The translations under genes were made by a program, and so were the position numbers. A DNA stretch of 64,000 nucleotides from Sphingobium ummariense RL-3 (GTDB lineage: Bacteria; Pseudomonadota; Alphaproteobacteria; Sphingomonadales; Sphingomonadaceae). Shown here one piece after another: positions 52,478 through 61,673 of the stretch. The notes under the pieces are model-generated. The model had not been told where the DNA came from and made no database searches. It saw only the letters and a list, made by a program, of their open reading frames with translations. The stretch spans positions 7,501 to 71,500 of the forward strand of contig NZ_AUWY01000048.1 in assembly GCF_000447205.1 (NCBI RefSeq). Reading direction: 5' to 3'. Position 1 is the first letter of the stretch, and each line of letters begins with the position of its first letter.

Positions 52478-55372
52478 TCAGCGCGCCGCCACGCCTTCCG
52501 GCAGGACGACCGCCGACCAGCTCTTGGCGGGCAGCAGATATTTCACCGCGAGCGCCTGGATATCGGCGGGGGTCACGTTCAGCATGTCCTGCGACATGGT
52601 CTGCATCGCGGTCACATAGCGCGGGTCCTGCGCCGCGCCCGCCATCTGGCTCATCCAGAAGGCGTTGCCGGTGCTCGCCCGGGCCAGCAACTGGCGCATC
52701 GGCGCGACCGCGCGCTGCAACTCGTCGTCGCTGACCGGCGTCTTCGCGAGGTCCGCCGCCGTATCCTTCACCACCTGGTAGAAATAGCCGATCCGGTCCG
52801 GCCGCACCTGGCTCGACACCAGGATATAGCCGCCGCTCTCGAAGGAGAAAGGCCAGTTGTTCTGGACATTGGGCGAATAGGCGGCGCCCTCGGTGGAGCG
52901 CAGCTTGTCGAACAGGCGATCGTTGAAGATCTGGGTCAGGATCTCCAGCTGGCGCGCTTCCTTCATCATCGTGAAGCCGCCGGATGTGGGCCAGGCCAGG
53001 ACCGCCGCGGCCTGCTCCTTGTCGCCCTTGTGCCGCAGCACCACGGGCGTTTCGACATGGGCCGGGAAACGCATCAGCCGGTTCGCCTGCGGCACCGGCA
53101 GCGCGGCGCGCGGCGCGAGCGCGCCGAAGGTTGCGGCGACCGCCTGAATCGCCTCTTCCGCCTTGACCTGGCCGAACAGCTGTACCTCGATTGGCCCCGA
53201 AGCCAGGATCGGCTCCCAGGTCGCGCGGAAAGCCTGCGGCGTCAGCGCCTCGATCTCCTGGCGCGAGGGCGTGCGGAACCGCACGTCCTTGTCGTGCAGC
53301 AGCCAGTTGAGGTCGCGCCCCAGCACCGCGTCGGGCGATCGCGACATCGCGTCATAGGCGACCGCCGCGCCTGTCTTGACCCGCGCGATCGGCGCGGAAT
53401 CCCAGCCGGGCGCCGCCAGCTTCGCCGCGAACAACCTCAGCTGGTCCTTATAATCCGCCGGCCGGGTCAACGCCTTCAGCTCGAAGGCGTCATCGGCGAT
53501 GGAGAATTCCATTCCCATGCGGCGGCCATTGGTCAGGTCGTCCAGCTCCCGCTGGCCCAGCTTGCCGATGCCGCTCGCCACCAGCGCATAGTCCGCCGCC
53601 CAGCCCGGTTCCGGCCGGGTCGGGGAAAAGGCCTGCTGGCCCCGCCCGAAACGGACGTTGATCCGTACCTTCTCGGTCTCGACGTCATTGGCGAACAGGG
53701 TGAGCTTCACGCCGTTCGCAAAGGTGATGCTTTCCATGCCCTGCAAGCCGACGGGCGTGCGCGACACCACCGTGCCGGGCGTCCCAAGCGGCGGCAGGTC
53801 GTCCATCGTCACCGCCTTTTCGGCCAGGCGGGCATTGGTCGCTGCCTTGACCGGTGCGGCAACGGCGGCCGCCAGCTTCGCGTCGATACCGGGCTGCACC
53901 TTGCCCGTCACCAGCAACGCGCGAAAGACGCCCGCGGAAAACAGCCGACGGGTCGAATCCAGGATCTTCTGCGGCGTCATGGCAGGCTTGCCGCTGCGGA
54001 AAATGTCGAGCGCGGCCTGGGGACTCACCGTCGTCTCGCGAATATCGACGGCGCTCACCAGGTCGCTCGCCTGGCGCGAGCCCGGCTCGGTGTCCATATT
54101 CTCGACTTGGATCGCGAGCGCCGTATCCATCTGCGCATATTCGCGGTCGATCTCGATCTGGCTGGGCGGCGCGGCCTTCGCATCCTCGATGATGGCACGC
54201 ACATCCTGCAGCGCCTTTTCCCAATTGTCGCCGGACGGCAATATGGTCAGGAACGTGCCGTCGGCGGATCGGCTGACGTCCTGCTGATCGACGCCGGCCT
54301 GCAGGAAGCTGCCGCCCGCGCGCGCCGCCTGCTCCAGCCGGCGGCTGACGATCTGCAGCGCCAGCATGTCGGTCAGCTTGTCCTGGTTATAGAGGATGGT
54401 GTCGGCATGGGGCTTCCACGGCCGCAGCCAGGCCATGGTAAGGCCCAGCGGCACGCCCGGCTCCACCACAACCGCGGTCGCCGGCGCCTTGGTATCGGGC
54501 GCGCCGAAATCCGGCAACGGCTCTGCCTTGCCGGTGCCCGTCCAGCTCGCGAAATTCTCCTTGATCAGCTGCTCGGCCAGCGCCGGATCAATGTCCCCCG
54601 CAATCGCGATCACGGTGTTTTCCGGCCGATACCAGCGCGCATGGAACGCCTCCGCTTTCGATGCGGTCACGGCGTTCAGCGTCGCGATACTGCCGATCGG
54701 CGGATGCTTGGCAAGCGGCTGCCCGGCGAAGAAATGTTCCCGGCTCGCATCCGACACGCGAAGCTGCGGCCCATCCGACTCCCGCTTCTCGGCCAGCACC
54801 ACTGCCCGCTCGGCATCCACCGCGCTGTCGACGATGTTGGGGTCGGCCATCATCCCGGCCAGAATCTTCAGACTTTCGCCCAGGCTCTGCTGCGTCGCCT
54901 GCGGCAGGTCGAGCGCATAGGTCGTGCCGGTGGGCGTCGTGCTCGCATTGCTGTCGCTGCCGAACGTCACGCCCAGCCGCTGCCAGATGCGCTTGGATTC
55001 GCCATCGGGCACATGGCGCGACCCGCGCATCGTCAGATGCTCCATGAAATGGGCATAGCCCAGCTCGTCGGGCCGCTCCATCAGCGACCCGGCGTCGATG
55101 CGCAACCGCACCGACACCTGTCCCGGCGGCACGCCATTGCGCCGGACGGCGTAGCGAAGGCCGTTGGGCAGGGTGCCGAACGTCCAGGCGGTGTCGATCG
55201 GGACGTCGCTGTTCTCGTAGAGCCACGGGCGCACCTGCGCCCTGGTCGATCCGGGGGTTGCAGGAGCAGTCGTCGTCGGCGCGACAGCCGGGGCTCCAGC
55301 CGAAACGGGGCCAGACAGAAACAGCGCGAGGACCGAAAGCGAAGCGGCGGAACGCCGGGTGAAAAGGTTCAT
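52478..55372 (-). CDS. Secreted M16-family zinc peptidase (insulinase/pitrilysin type)
   Basis: 964 residues; signal peptide ends near GPVSAG. The inverted zinc motif HxxEH is HFMEH (GYAHFMEHLTMRGSRH), with the downstream Glu in VDAERAVVLAEKRE. It has the double-M16 layout: the second half (about 500-960) lacks the zinc motif, as usual. Likely degrades peptides in the periplasm. Followed by a secreted amidohydrolase on the same strand. Confidence 0.92.
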   Translation of the reverse strand: MNLFTRRSAASLSVLALFLSGPVSAGAPAVAPTTTAPATPGSTRAQVRPWLYENSDVPIDTAWTFGTLPNGLRYAVRRNGVPPGQVSVRLRIDAGSLMERPDELGYAHFMEHLTMRGSRHVPDGESKRIWQRLGVTFGSDSNASTTPTGTTYALDLPQATQQSLGESLKILAGMMADPNIVDSAVDAERAVVLAEKRESDGPQLRVSDASREHFFAGQPLAKHPPIGSIATLNAVTASKAEAFHARWYRPENTVIAIAGDIDPALAEQLIKENFASWTGTGKAEPLPDFGAPDTKAPATAVVVEPGVPLGLTMAWLRPWKPHADTILYNQDKLTDMLALQIVSRRLEQAARAGGSFLQAGVDQQDVSRSADGTFLTILPSGDNWEKALQDVRAIIEDAKAAPPSQIEIDREYAQMDTALAIQVENMDTEPGSRQASDLVSAVDIRETTVSPQAALDIFRSGKPAMTPQKILDSTRRLFSAGVFRALLVTGKVQPGIDAKLAAAVAAPVKAATNARLAEKAVTMDDLPPLGTPGTVVSRTPVGLQGMESITFANGVKLTLFANDVETEKVRINVRFGRGQQAFSPTRPEPGWAADYALVASGIGKLGQRELDDLTNGRRMGMEFSIADDAFELKALTRPADYKDQLRLFAAKLAAPGWDSAPIARVKTGAAVAYDAMSRSPDAVLGRDLNWLLHDKDVRFRTPSRQEIEALTPQAFRATWEPILASGPIEVQLFGQVKAEEAIQAVAATFGALAPRAALPVPQANRLMRFPAHVETPVVLRHKGDKEQAAAVLAWPTSGGFTMMKEARQLEILTQIFNDRLFDKLRSTEGAAYSPNVQNNWPFSFESGGYILVSSQVRPDRIGYFYQVVKDTAADLAKTPVSDDELQRAVAPMRQLLARASTGNAFWMSQMAGAAQDPRYVTAMQTMSQDMLNVTPADIQALAVKYLLPAKSWSAVVLPEGVAAR

Positions 55373-55435
55373 AGGCGCCGCAGCCTAGTGGCATTTTCCT
55401 GAATGGCTACTGACAAATGGGGGTGCATCGCAGCG

Positions 55436-56404
55436 TCAGGCCAGCCCGGCCGCACGGATCGCCTCCATCGCGCTTTCGAACCGTGCCTCGCCGTCGCCGC
55501 GCACCCAGGCCCATCGCACGCCGGCCCGTTCCAGCTCCTCGCGCGCGATGTCGAGGAAAAGCCGCCGCCGTTCCACCGTGCCGAAAAGGCGGGTGCCATC
55601 GTCGATCCAGGGAAGGTCGATATCCAGCAGCAGGTAGAGGTCCGCATGTCCGCGCCATCGGTCGAACCAGGGATCGCGCCGGCCGAACAGCATCCGCGCC
55701 CACGCCGCCGTCATCAGCGGATCGGTGTCCAGGATCAGGCGACGGTTGCATTCGGGCAGCATCGCGCGGGTCATCGCGTCGTGGGTGGTGGCGATATGCA
55801 ACAGGTCATCCATCGTGAGGTCGGTGCCGAACTGTTCGCACCAGGTGCGGCCGTATTCCGGCACCATGCCGGTGTCGAAGGACGCGGCAAGCCGGGGCGC
55901 GAGGCTGGACTTTCCAGTGCTTTCCGGACCATGCAGACAGATGGTGCGCGCATAATAAGGCCGCACCGGCCCGGGAATGTGCGGCCAATGCCCCCAGGGA
56001 TTGGCACGGATCGCCCTTGATGAGATCGGCACCGCCTCCCGCCCCGGATCGACCGGATGAAAACGGGCGCCGACCTCCGCCGCCAGCCTTGCGCCATAGC
56101 TTTCCGACGCGAAGACGACATCGATCGGATCGGGGTGCACGGTCTGGACGATGGCGCGCCAGATCGGCCAGAAATCGGGATGCTCGTCCGGCGTCTGCGG
56201 CACCACCGCGTCATGGCCGATCACCCTCGCATTCGGAAACAGCGCGCGCATCCACTCCAGCCGCAACGGCCCGGGGATCGGATCGTCCGGCAACCAGCAG
56301 ACCAGGATCGTGAGTTCATCGACCAGCGCGGCCGCCGTGCGGCACAGCAGCACATGCCCGGCATGGGGCGGCATGAACTTGCCCAGCAGGAAGCCGCGGG
56401 TCAT
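55436..56404 (-). CDS. nadR: NadR-like nicotinamide-nucleotide adenylyltransferase / ribosylnicotinamide kinase
   Basis: 322 residues from ATG at 56404, which overlaps the pnuC stop by 4 bases. The N-terminal nucleotidyltransferase domain has GKFMPPHAGHV (HxGH) and ISSRAIRANPWGHW (the ISSTxxR-type motif). The C-terminal kinase domain has Walker A HGPESTGKSSLA. It lacks the N-terminal DNA-binding domain of enterobacterial NadR. It would phosphorylate nicotinamide riboside imported by PnuC and adenylate the product to NAD. Confidence 0.9.
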   Translation of the reverse strand: MTRGFLLGKFMPPHAGHVLLCRTAAALVDELTILVCWLPDDPIPGPLRLEWMRALFPNARVIGHDAVVPQTPDEHPDFWPIWRAIVQTVHPDPIDVVFASESYGARLAAEVGARFHPVDPGREAVPISSRAIRANPWGHWPHIPGPVRPYYARTICLHGPESTGKSSLAPRLAASFDTGMVPEYGRTWCEQFGTDLTMDDLLHIATTHDAMTRAMLPECNRRLILDTDPLMTAAWARMLFGRRDPWFDRWRGHADLYLLLDIDLPWIDDGTRLFGTVERRRLFLDIAREELERAGVRWAWVRGDGEARFESAMEAIRAAGLA

Positions 56405-56958
56405 CGCCGCAGCGCTCGCCGCCAGCCCAGCAATCCCCCGATCGCCATCCCCAGGAAGACCGCATAGAGCAAGGCTGTCAGCGTCAATCCGCGTGCGGCG
56501 TAGAGGCCGATGGCGATCGCATCCACCGCGATCCACAACAGCCAGTTTTCGACATAACGCCGCGACATCAGGATCTGCGCCGCGACGCTCAGCATCGCCA
56601 CGCCCGCATCCCACCAGGGGAAGGCGGCATCGGTATATCGGTGCATCAGCCATCCCCAGCCCAGCGTCGCCGCAGCGGCGCCACCGAGCCAGGCGATGCG
56701 GGCTCTCGCCGTCAGCAGCCGCACCTCCACCGCACCTGCGTCCGCCCGCGCATGCGCCCAGTTCCACCAGCCGTAAAACTGCACGATCAGGAAGAATATC
56801 TGCAGCAGCGCGTCGGAATAGAGCCGCGCCTCGAAGAAGACGAAGCCATAGAGCACCACCATCGCGATGCCGAACGGATAGTTCCAGATGCTCCGCCGCA
56901 CGACCAGCCAGATATTGACCAGCCCCAATGCGGCGGCGACCCATTCAAGCGAACTCAC
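56401..56958 (-). CDS. pnuC: Nicotinamide riboside transporter PnuC
   Basis: 185 residues, seven hydrophobic segments. The substrate motif SIWNYPFGIAMVVLYG and the aromatic block QFYGWWNW are PnuC signatures. It moves nicotinamide riboside across the inner membrane by facilitated diffusion; phosphorylation by NadR traps it. Coupled to nadR by an ATGA overlap. No TonB receptor is next to it, unlike in some relatives. Confidence 0.92.
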   Translation of the reverse strand: MSSLEWVAAALGLVNIWLVVRRSIWNYPFGIAMVVLYGFVFFEARLYSDALLQIFFLIVQFYGWWNWAHARADAGAVEVRLLTARARIAWLGGAAAATLGWGWLMHRYTDAAFPWWDAGVAMLSVAAQILMSRRYVENWLLWIAVDAIAIGLYAARGLTLTALLYAVFLGMAIGGLLGWRRALRR

Positions 56959-57007
56959 GCCGGCGCCTTCGTCATCATTGCGCCAGCGGGCCTAGAGGAA
57001 GCGCCAG

Positions 57008-57047
57008 TCCCTCGCAATCCGTCCCGTGCGGAACGGATTGCGAGGGA
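57008..57047. repeat. Long perfect hairpin between rhlE and pnuC
   Basis: 15-bp perfect stem, TCCCTCGCAATCCGT (57008-57022) with ACGGATTGCGAGGGA (57033-57047), 10-base loop. It starts 9 bases after the helicase stop. No T-run; either a terminator-like mRNA end or a dispersed palindrome. Confidence 0.6.
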
Positions 57048-57056
57048 CGATGCGAT

Positions 57057-58433
57057 TTAGCGCGGCGCGCCGGTACGCTGCACCGCGCCCTTGTGCGCGC
57101 CCACGCTGCCGCGACGGCGGTGGAAGGGCTTCTTCGCGGGCTGTTCGCCATCGGTACGATGGGCGCGATCGGCCGTGCCGCGCTGCTGCTTCTGCTGGTC
57201 CTGGTACCGGCGCTGGCCGTCGGCACGCTTGGTCTGCTGCGCCGGGGTCTGCGGCTTGCCCTTCCGCTGCGGCGCGGCCTTCGGCAGGTTGCGCACCGCC
57301 TCGCTGAAATTCTCCGGCAGCGGCACGATGTCCAGCTTCACCCGCGTCGCCCGCTCGATCGCCTTGAGGTAAGGCCGCTCGTCATCCGCCACGAAGCTGA
57401 TCGCCACGCCCTCCGCGCCGGCACGCGCGGTGCGGCCGATGCGGTGGACATATTGCTCGGGCACGTTGGGCAGCTCGAAATTGATGACGTGCGACACGCC
57501 GGACACGTCGATGCCGCGCGCGGCGATGTCGGTCGCCACCAGCAGCTTGACCTTGCCCTGGCGGAACGCCTGCAGCGCGGTGGTGCGCTGGCCCTGGCTC
57601 TTGTTGCCATGGATCGCAAAGGCCTCGATGCCGGCCCCTTCCAGGAAACGCACGACGCGGTCGGCGCCATGCTTGGTCCGGGTGAAGATCAGCGCGCGGT
57701 CGATGTCCTCGCTTGCCAGCACCAGGTGGAGCAGCGCCTGCTTCTCGCCCTGGTTGACGAAGGTCGCCTGCTGCCGCACCCGCTCCGCCGTGGTCGACTG
57801 CGGCGCGACGCTCACCTTGACCGGATCGTTCAGGAACTGGCCCGCCAGCGCCTCGATCTCCTTGGGCATGGTAGCGGAGAAGAACAGGTTCTGCCGCTTG
57901 GCCGGAAGCAGCTTCGCGATCCGCCGCAGCGGATGGATGAAGCCCATGTCCATCATCTGGTCCGCCTCGTCGAGCACGAAGATCTCGGTATCCTTGATGG
58001 TGAAGGCGCGCTGGTCGATCAGGTCGAGCAGGCGGCCCGGCGTGGCGACGACGATGTCGACGCCGCGGCTCAGCGCCTTGATCTGGCGGTTGATCGGCAC
58101 GCCGCCGAACACCACCTCGACCGACAGCTTCATGAACCGGCCATAGTCGCGGAAGCTCTGCGCGATCTGCGCGGCCAGCTCGCGGGTCGGCGACAGCACC
58201 AGCATCCGGCAGCCGTTGAGCGGCGTCGCCTTGGGGTTGCGCGCGAAGAAGTCGAGGCTGGGCAACGCGAAGGCGGCCGTCTTGCCGGTGCCGGTCTGGG
58301 CGATGCCGCACAGGTCGCGGCCTTGCAGCAGCACCGGAATGGCCTGGCTCTGAATTGGGGTGGGGAGCGTATATTTCTTGGCGGCGAGCGCCTTCAGGAT
58401 CGGCTCGGCGAGGCCAAGGTCAGTGAATTGCAT
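57057..58433 (-). CDS. rhlE: DEAD-box RNA helicase, RhlE type
   Basis: 458 residues from ATG at 58433. All helicase motifs are visible: Q motif (PTPIQSQAIP), Walker A AQTGTGKT, PTRELAAQ, ATPGRLLD, VLDEADQM, FSATMP, IFTRTKHGAD, ATDIAARGIDV and HRIGRTARAG. The C-terminus is a long basic, Gln/Arg-rich low-complexity tail (about 380-458), common in RhlE and thought to bind RNA. Involved in ribosome or RNA remodelling. Monocistronic. Confidence 0.93.
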   Translation of the reverse strand: MQFTDLGLAEPILKALAAKKYTLPTPIQSQAIPVLLQGRDLCGIAQTGTGKTAAFALPSLDFFARNPKATPLNGCRMLVLSPTRELAAQIAQSFRDYGRFMKLSVEVVFGGVPINRQIKALSRGVDIVVATPGRLLDLIDQRAFTIKDTEIFVLDEADQMMDMGFIHPLRRIAKLLPAKRQNLFFSATMPKEIEALAGQFLNDPVKVSVAPQSTTAERVRQQATFVNQGEKQALLHLVLASEDIDRALIFTRTKHGADRVVRFLEGAGIEAFAIHGNKSQGQRTTALQAFRQGKVKLLVATDIAARGIDVSGVSHVINFELPNVPEQYVHRIGRTARAGAEGVAISFVADDERPYLKAIERATRVKLDIVPLPENFSEAVRNLPKAAPQRKGKPQTPAQQTKRADGQRRYQDQQKQQRGTADRAHRTDGEQPAKKPFHRRRGSVGAHKGAVQRTGAPR

Positions 58434-58625
58434 GATGATACTTCCATAAAATGCCACGGCAGCCGGCATCGGCCGGATACGCAGGCGGGCTGCGAAACGA
58501 CCCGCGTGACAAGGGAAGCCTCAGGATAGGTGGTTCGGGATCGTGCCGGCCCGTTCCGAGGAACGCTCACGCTGCCGGCGGCTCAACGCCCGACGATCTG
58601 TGGCGCATATGATGCAGAAGCGAGG

Positions 58626-58664
58626 AAAAAGCAAGCGGCCGCCAGATATTGCCCGGCGGCCGCC
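58626..58664 (-). terminator. Terminator of the pyridoxamine-oxidase-like gene
   Basis: 9-bp stem GCGGCCGCC/GGCGGCCGC with an 11-base loop, followed on the minus strand by TTGCTTTTTCC. Confidence 0.7.
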
Positions 58665-58690
58665 TTTCCCCAATAGGCGATTGCGCGCCG

Positions 58691-59161
58691 TTACAGCGCG
58701 ACTTCGGCGTGCTTCCCGCGCATCTCCGAACGCACGTCGCCACCGAACAGCTGCTTGAACACGCCGGTAATCGACATGTCCGCGCGCCAGATTTCCGCCG
58801 TGCCCAGATCGAAACGCAGCATCAGCAGACTGGGGTCGTTCCGTCCTTCCGGATACCAGGCCTCGACCTGCTTCGACCAATAGCGATCAATCACCGCCGG
58901 GTCGTTCTCCGGCACCAGCGTCCCTTCGATGCAGGCGAAGAGATAATGGTCCTTGCTCGCGAACTGCGCCATGGCCGGGCCGCCGGGCGCCAGCCGGTTC
59001 GACTTGCTGGTATAGAACCAGAAGCAGTGGTTGGCGGCCGGGTCCAGCTGCGCCGTCATCGGCAGGCTGTGCTCGGTGCTGCCGGTCAGGCCCACCATCA
59101 GGAACGGGCTGGCGGACAGGTCGCTCCAGAAACGCTCGCGGATATCCTCTTCGCTGCTCAT
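58691..59161 (-). CDS. Pyridoxamine 5'-phosphate oxidase-like flavin-binding protein (general stress protein 26 type)
   Basis: 156 residues from ATG at 59161 with ribosome site GGAAGGAGAG. Split-barrel flavin fold: FLMVGLTGSTEHSLPMTAQL, CFWFYTSKSNRL, YLFACIEGTLV and the closing SEMRGKHAEVAL. Such proteins bind FMN/FAD and act in stress responses; they are not the PLP-synthesis PdxH. Divergent from the nifU-like gene with 102 bases between. Confidence 0.87.
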   Translation of the reverse strand: MSSEEDIRERFWSDLSASPFLMVGLTGSTEHSLPMTAQLDPAANHCFWFYTSKSNRLAPGGPAMAQFASKDHYLFACIEGTLVPENDPAVIDRYWSKQVEAWYPEGRNDPSLLMLRFDLGTAEIWRADMSITGVFKQLFGGDVRSEMRGKHAEVAL

Positions 59162-59263
59162 GTCTCTCTCCTTCCAAGATGTGGAAAAGGAATGAGCCGC
59201 CGCGCGGGAAGTTCCCCGCAACCATCGCTTGATCTCCCCGCCCGCCATCGCCACATAGCGCGC

Positions 59264-59842
59264 ATGTTGATCGAGACCGAAGCGACGCCCAATCCCGCGA
59301 CCCTCAAATTCCTGCCCGGCCGCGTGGTCATGGGCATGGGCACCCGCGACTTCGCCACGCCCGAAGAGGCGGACGTTTCGCCGCTTGCCGCAACGATCTT
59401 CGGCCTGGGAGACGTCACCGGCGTCTTCTTCGGCGGCGACTTCATTTCCGTTACCATCGCGCCCGGCGCCGCCTGGAGCAACGTGAAGCCCGAAGTGCTC
59501 TCGATCCTGCTCGACCATTTCTCCGCCAACATGCCGCTGTTCGCAGGCGGCGGCGCCGATGGCATCGACGTGCCGCCGGAAGAGGAGGTGCATTTCGCCG
59601 ACGATCCCGAGGATGCGGAAATCGTCGCGCAGATCCGCGATCTCATCGACACCCGCGTCCGTCCGGCCGTGGCGAACGACGGCGGCGACATCGTCTATCG
59701 GGGTTTCGACAAGGGCACCGTGTTCCTGCGCATGCAGGGCGCCTGCTCGGGCTGCCCCTCCTCCACGGCGACGCTGAAGAACGGGATCGAGCAGTTGCTG
59801 AAGCACTATGTGCCGGAAGTTACGGAAGTCCGCGCCGTCTGA
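59264..59842 (+). CDS. NifU-family iron-sulfur scaffold (Nfu type)
   Basis: 192 residues from ATG at 59264. The N-terminal Nfu domain (MLIETEATPNPATLKFLPGR) precedes the C-terminal NifU domain, whose Fe-S ligands are in MQGACSGCPSSTATLKNG (CxxC). It carries or delivers [4Fe-4S] clusters. In this cluster the likely clients include MiaB and aconitase. First gene of the conserved housekeeping block. Confidence 0.92.
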   Translation: MLIETEATPNPATLKFLPGRVVMGMGTRDFATPEEADVSPLAATIFGLGDVTGVFFGGDFISVTIAPGAAWSNVKPEVLSILLDHFSANMPLFAGGGADGIDVPPEEEVHFADDPEDAEIVAQIRDLIDTRVRPAVANDGGDIVYRGFDKGTVFLRMQGACSGCPSSTATLKNGIEQLLKHYVPEVTEVRAV

Positions 59843-59922
59843 CGACGCATTTGGCATAAGCCGCCCTCTTGGCTAACCGATGATGCTGCCCTATCGGTGC
59901 GGCGTTCTCAGGGGAGTCCTTC

Positions 59923-60549
59923 TTGCGCATTCTGGTCATCGACACCGCGACGCAAGCCATGTCCGTCGCGTTGCTGGATGACGGAGTCCCCGTCGCGCAT
60001 TTCCATGACATTGTCGGTCGCGGCCATGCGGAGGCGCTGCTGCCCGTCATCGCCGCGCTTCCCGACGGCGGCCGCGCCGACGCGATCGCCATCGATGTCG
60101 GGCCGGGCAGCTTTACCGGTGTACGGATCGGCATCGCCGCCGCCCGCGCGCTCGCACTCGCCTGGAAACTGCCGCTGCTGGGCTATGGCGCGCTGTCTCT
60201 GATCGCCGCACGCGCCGCGCAGGATCATGCGCAGGGCGCGATCACCGTCACCATAACGGGCGGGCATGGCGAGCTGTTCTGGCAAAGCTTCGCGCCCGAC
60301 GGGCGACAACCGCTGACCGATCCTGCCTCCACGCCGATCGCGACGCTCGCCGCGCAACTGGATACGCCGGTACTCTACGGTACCGGCGCTGAGGCATTGG
60401 TCACCACGCGCGGGCATGGCACGGCGGTGAGTCTCTACCCCGACGCGCGGGACTATCCGCTGATCGCGGCGCTGCCAGCACTGCCACCCATTCCGATCTA
60501 CGGGCGCGGCGCGGACGCCCGCCCCATGGACGATATGCAGAGGCGATGA
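59923..60549 (+). CDS. tsaB: tRNA threonylcarbamoyladenosine biosynthesis protein TsaB
   Basis: 208 residues. Start is TTG at 59923, supported by the upstream AGGGGAG and by the family N-terminus (MRILVIDTATQAMSVALLDD); no ATG is available. GRGHAEALLPVI and DVGPGSFTGVRIGIAAARAL are TsaB signatures. It works with TsaD and TsaE to make t6A37 on ANN-decoding tRNAs. The gene after it overlaps by 4 bases. Confidence 0.92.
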   Translation: MRILVIDTATQAMSVALLDDGVPVAHFHDIVGRGHAEALLPVIAALPDGGRADAIAIDVGPGSFTGVRIGIAAARALALAWKLPLLGYGALSLIAARAAQDHAQGAITVTITGGHGELFWQSFAPDGRQPLTDPASTPIATLAAQLDTPVLYGTGAEALVTTRGHGTAVSLYPDARDYPLIAALPALPPIPIYGRGADARPMDDMQRR

Positions 60550-61025
60550 TCCCGAACATTCATCTCGATCACTATGACGAGGGCGAACGCAACGCCCTGG
60601 CCGACGCGATGCAGGTCATGGCCCGCGCCTTCGATCCCGTCTTCGGCGAGGCATGGACATTGCCCCAGGTGGCCGGGGTGATGATAATGCCCGGCACCTG
60701 GCTGACCATCGCCCGGCTGGACGCCGCGCCGCTCGGCTTCACACTGGTGCGTTCCGTGCTCGACGAGTGCGAACTGCTGCTGCTGGCCGTGGATCCGCTG
60801 TGGCGTGGCAGAGGCATAGGTCATGCGCTCGTGAGTGACTCGCTCCGCACGGCGCGCCGCAGGGGCATCACGTCCATGAATCTCGAAGTGCGCGCGTCCA
60901 ACAATGCGATAAAACTCTACGAAAAGCTTGGATTTGAATATGTACACCGTCGTCCCGGTTACTATCGCGGCAATGATGGTCAATTACACGATGCCCTCAG
61001 CTTTCGGCTCGACATGATGATATGA
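60546..61025 (+). CDS. rimI: RimI-like GNAT N-acetyltransferase
   Basis: 159 residues. Acetyl-CoA site WRGRGIGHALVSDSLRTARR, then NLEVRASNNAIKLYEKLGFE, the RimI hallmark. It would acetylate the N-terminus of ribosomal protein bS18 or other proteins. ATGA overlap with tsaB, a common pairing, means coupled translation. Confidence 0.9.
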   Translation: MIPNIHLDHYDEGERNALADAMQVMARAFDPVFGEAWTLPQVAGVMIMPGTWLTIARLDAAPLGFTLVRSVLDECELLLLAVDPLWRGRGIGHALVSDSLRTARRRGITSMNLEVRASNNAIKLYEKLGFEYVHRRPGYYRGNDGQLHDALSFRLDMMI

Positions 61026-61139
61026 CTGAATAAATCCTTGCCTATCCTGCCGACAGAGGCTAGCGACGCAATACCGCTCTCGAACTGCGTTTTTCAGGGC
61101 GGGTCGCACAATATAGAGCCCTCGCAGGAAAGACAAAAA

Positions 61140-61565
61140 ATGGAAACCGACTCGGCACAGAGCGAACTGCTCATCACCCTGACTTCCGATATTGTCGCAG
61201 CCCATGTTTCGAACAACAGCGTCGCTGTTTCGGACGTGTCGTCGCTGATCCAGAATGTTCATAGCGCCTTGTCCGGTCTCGCGACGCCTGCCGCCGTGCC
61301 AGAGGTCAAGCCGGAACCCGCCGTTTCCGTGCGCTCGTCTATCAAGCCCGACTATATCATCTGCCTTGAGGACGGTAAGAAGCTGAAGATGCTGAAGCGC
61401 CACCTGATGACTCACTATCAGATGACGCCGGAAGATTATCGCGCGAAATGGGGCCTGCCGGCCGACTATCCGATGGTCGCCCCCAACTATGCCGAGCAGC
61501 GCCGTTCGCTGGCGAAGAAGATCGGCCTGGGCACCAAGCGCCGCCGTACCCGCGCCGGCAAGTAA
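61140..61565 (+). CDS. mucR: MucR/Ros-family transcriptional regulator with a degenerate zinc finger
   Basis: 141 residues from ATG at 61140 (upstream AGGAAAGAC). The Ros/MucR domain is DYIICLEDGKKLKMLKRHLM followed by the conserved YRAKWGLPADYPMVAP and LAKKIGLG. Cys75 and the two His (88, 92) of the finger are kept, but the second Cys of the classical CxxC is Asp78. Some Ros-type proteins fold without zinc. The N-terminal part would mediate oligomerisation. Global regulator of envelope and surface genes in relatives. Confidence 0.9.
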   Translation: METDSAQSELLITLTSDIVAAHVSNNSVAVSDVSSLIQNVHSALSGLATPAAVPEVKPEPAVSVRSSIKPDYIICLEDGKKLKMLKRHLMTHYQMTPEDYRAKWGLPADYPMVAPNYAEQRRSLAKKIGLGTKRRRTRAGK

Positions 61566-61587
61566 GCACTGCCTGCAAGACGTTGAT

Positions 61588-61613
61588 AAGGGGCGCGGAA
61601 ACGCGCCCCTTTT
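61588..61613 (+). terminator. Terminator after mucR
   Basis: Stem AAGGGGCGCG/CGCGCCCCTT with loop GAAA-type, followed by TTTT. Confidence 0.8.
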
Positions 61614-61673
61614 ACCTTGGGCGAAAAGCCGCTAGGCTTGCCGTGACTTTTGACCCTGAGCCAGCGAGCCCGC

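Noticed and set aside
53030-55402. 790-codon plus-strand frame opposite the M16 peptidase
   Set aside because: Antisense shadow; no start context or domain.
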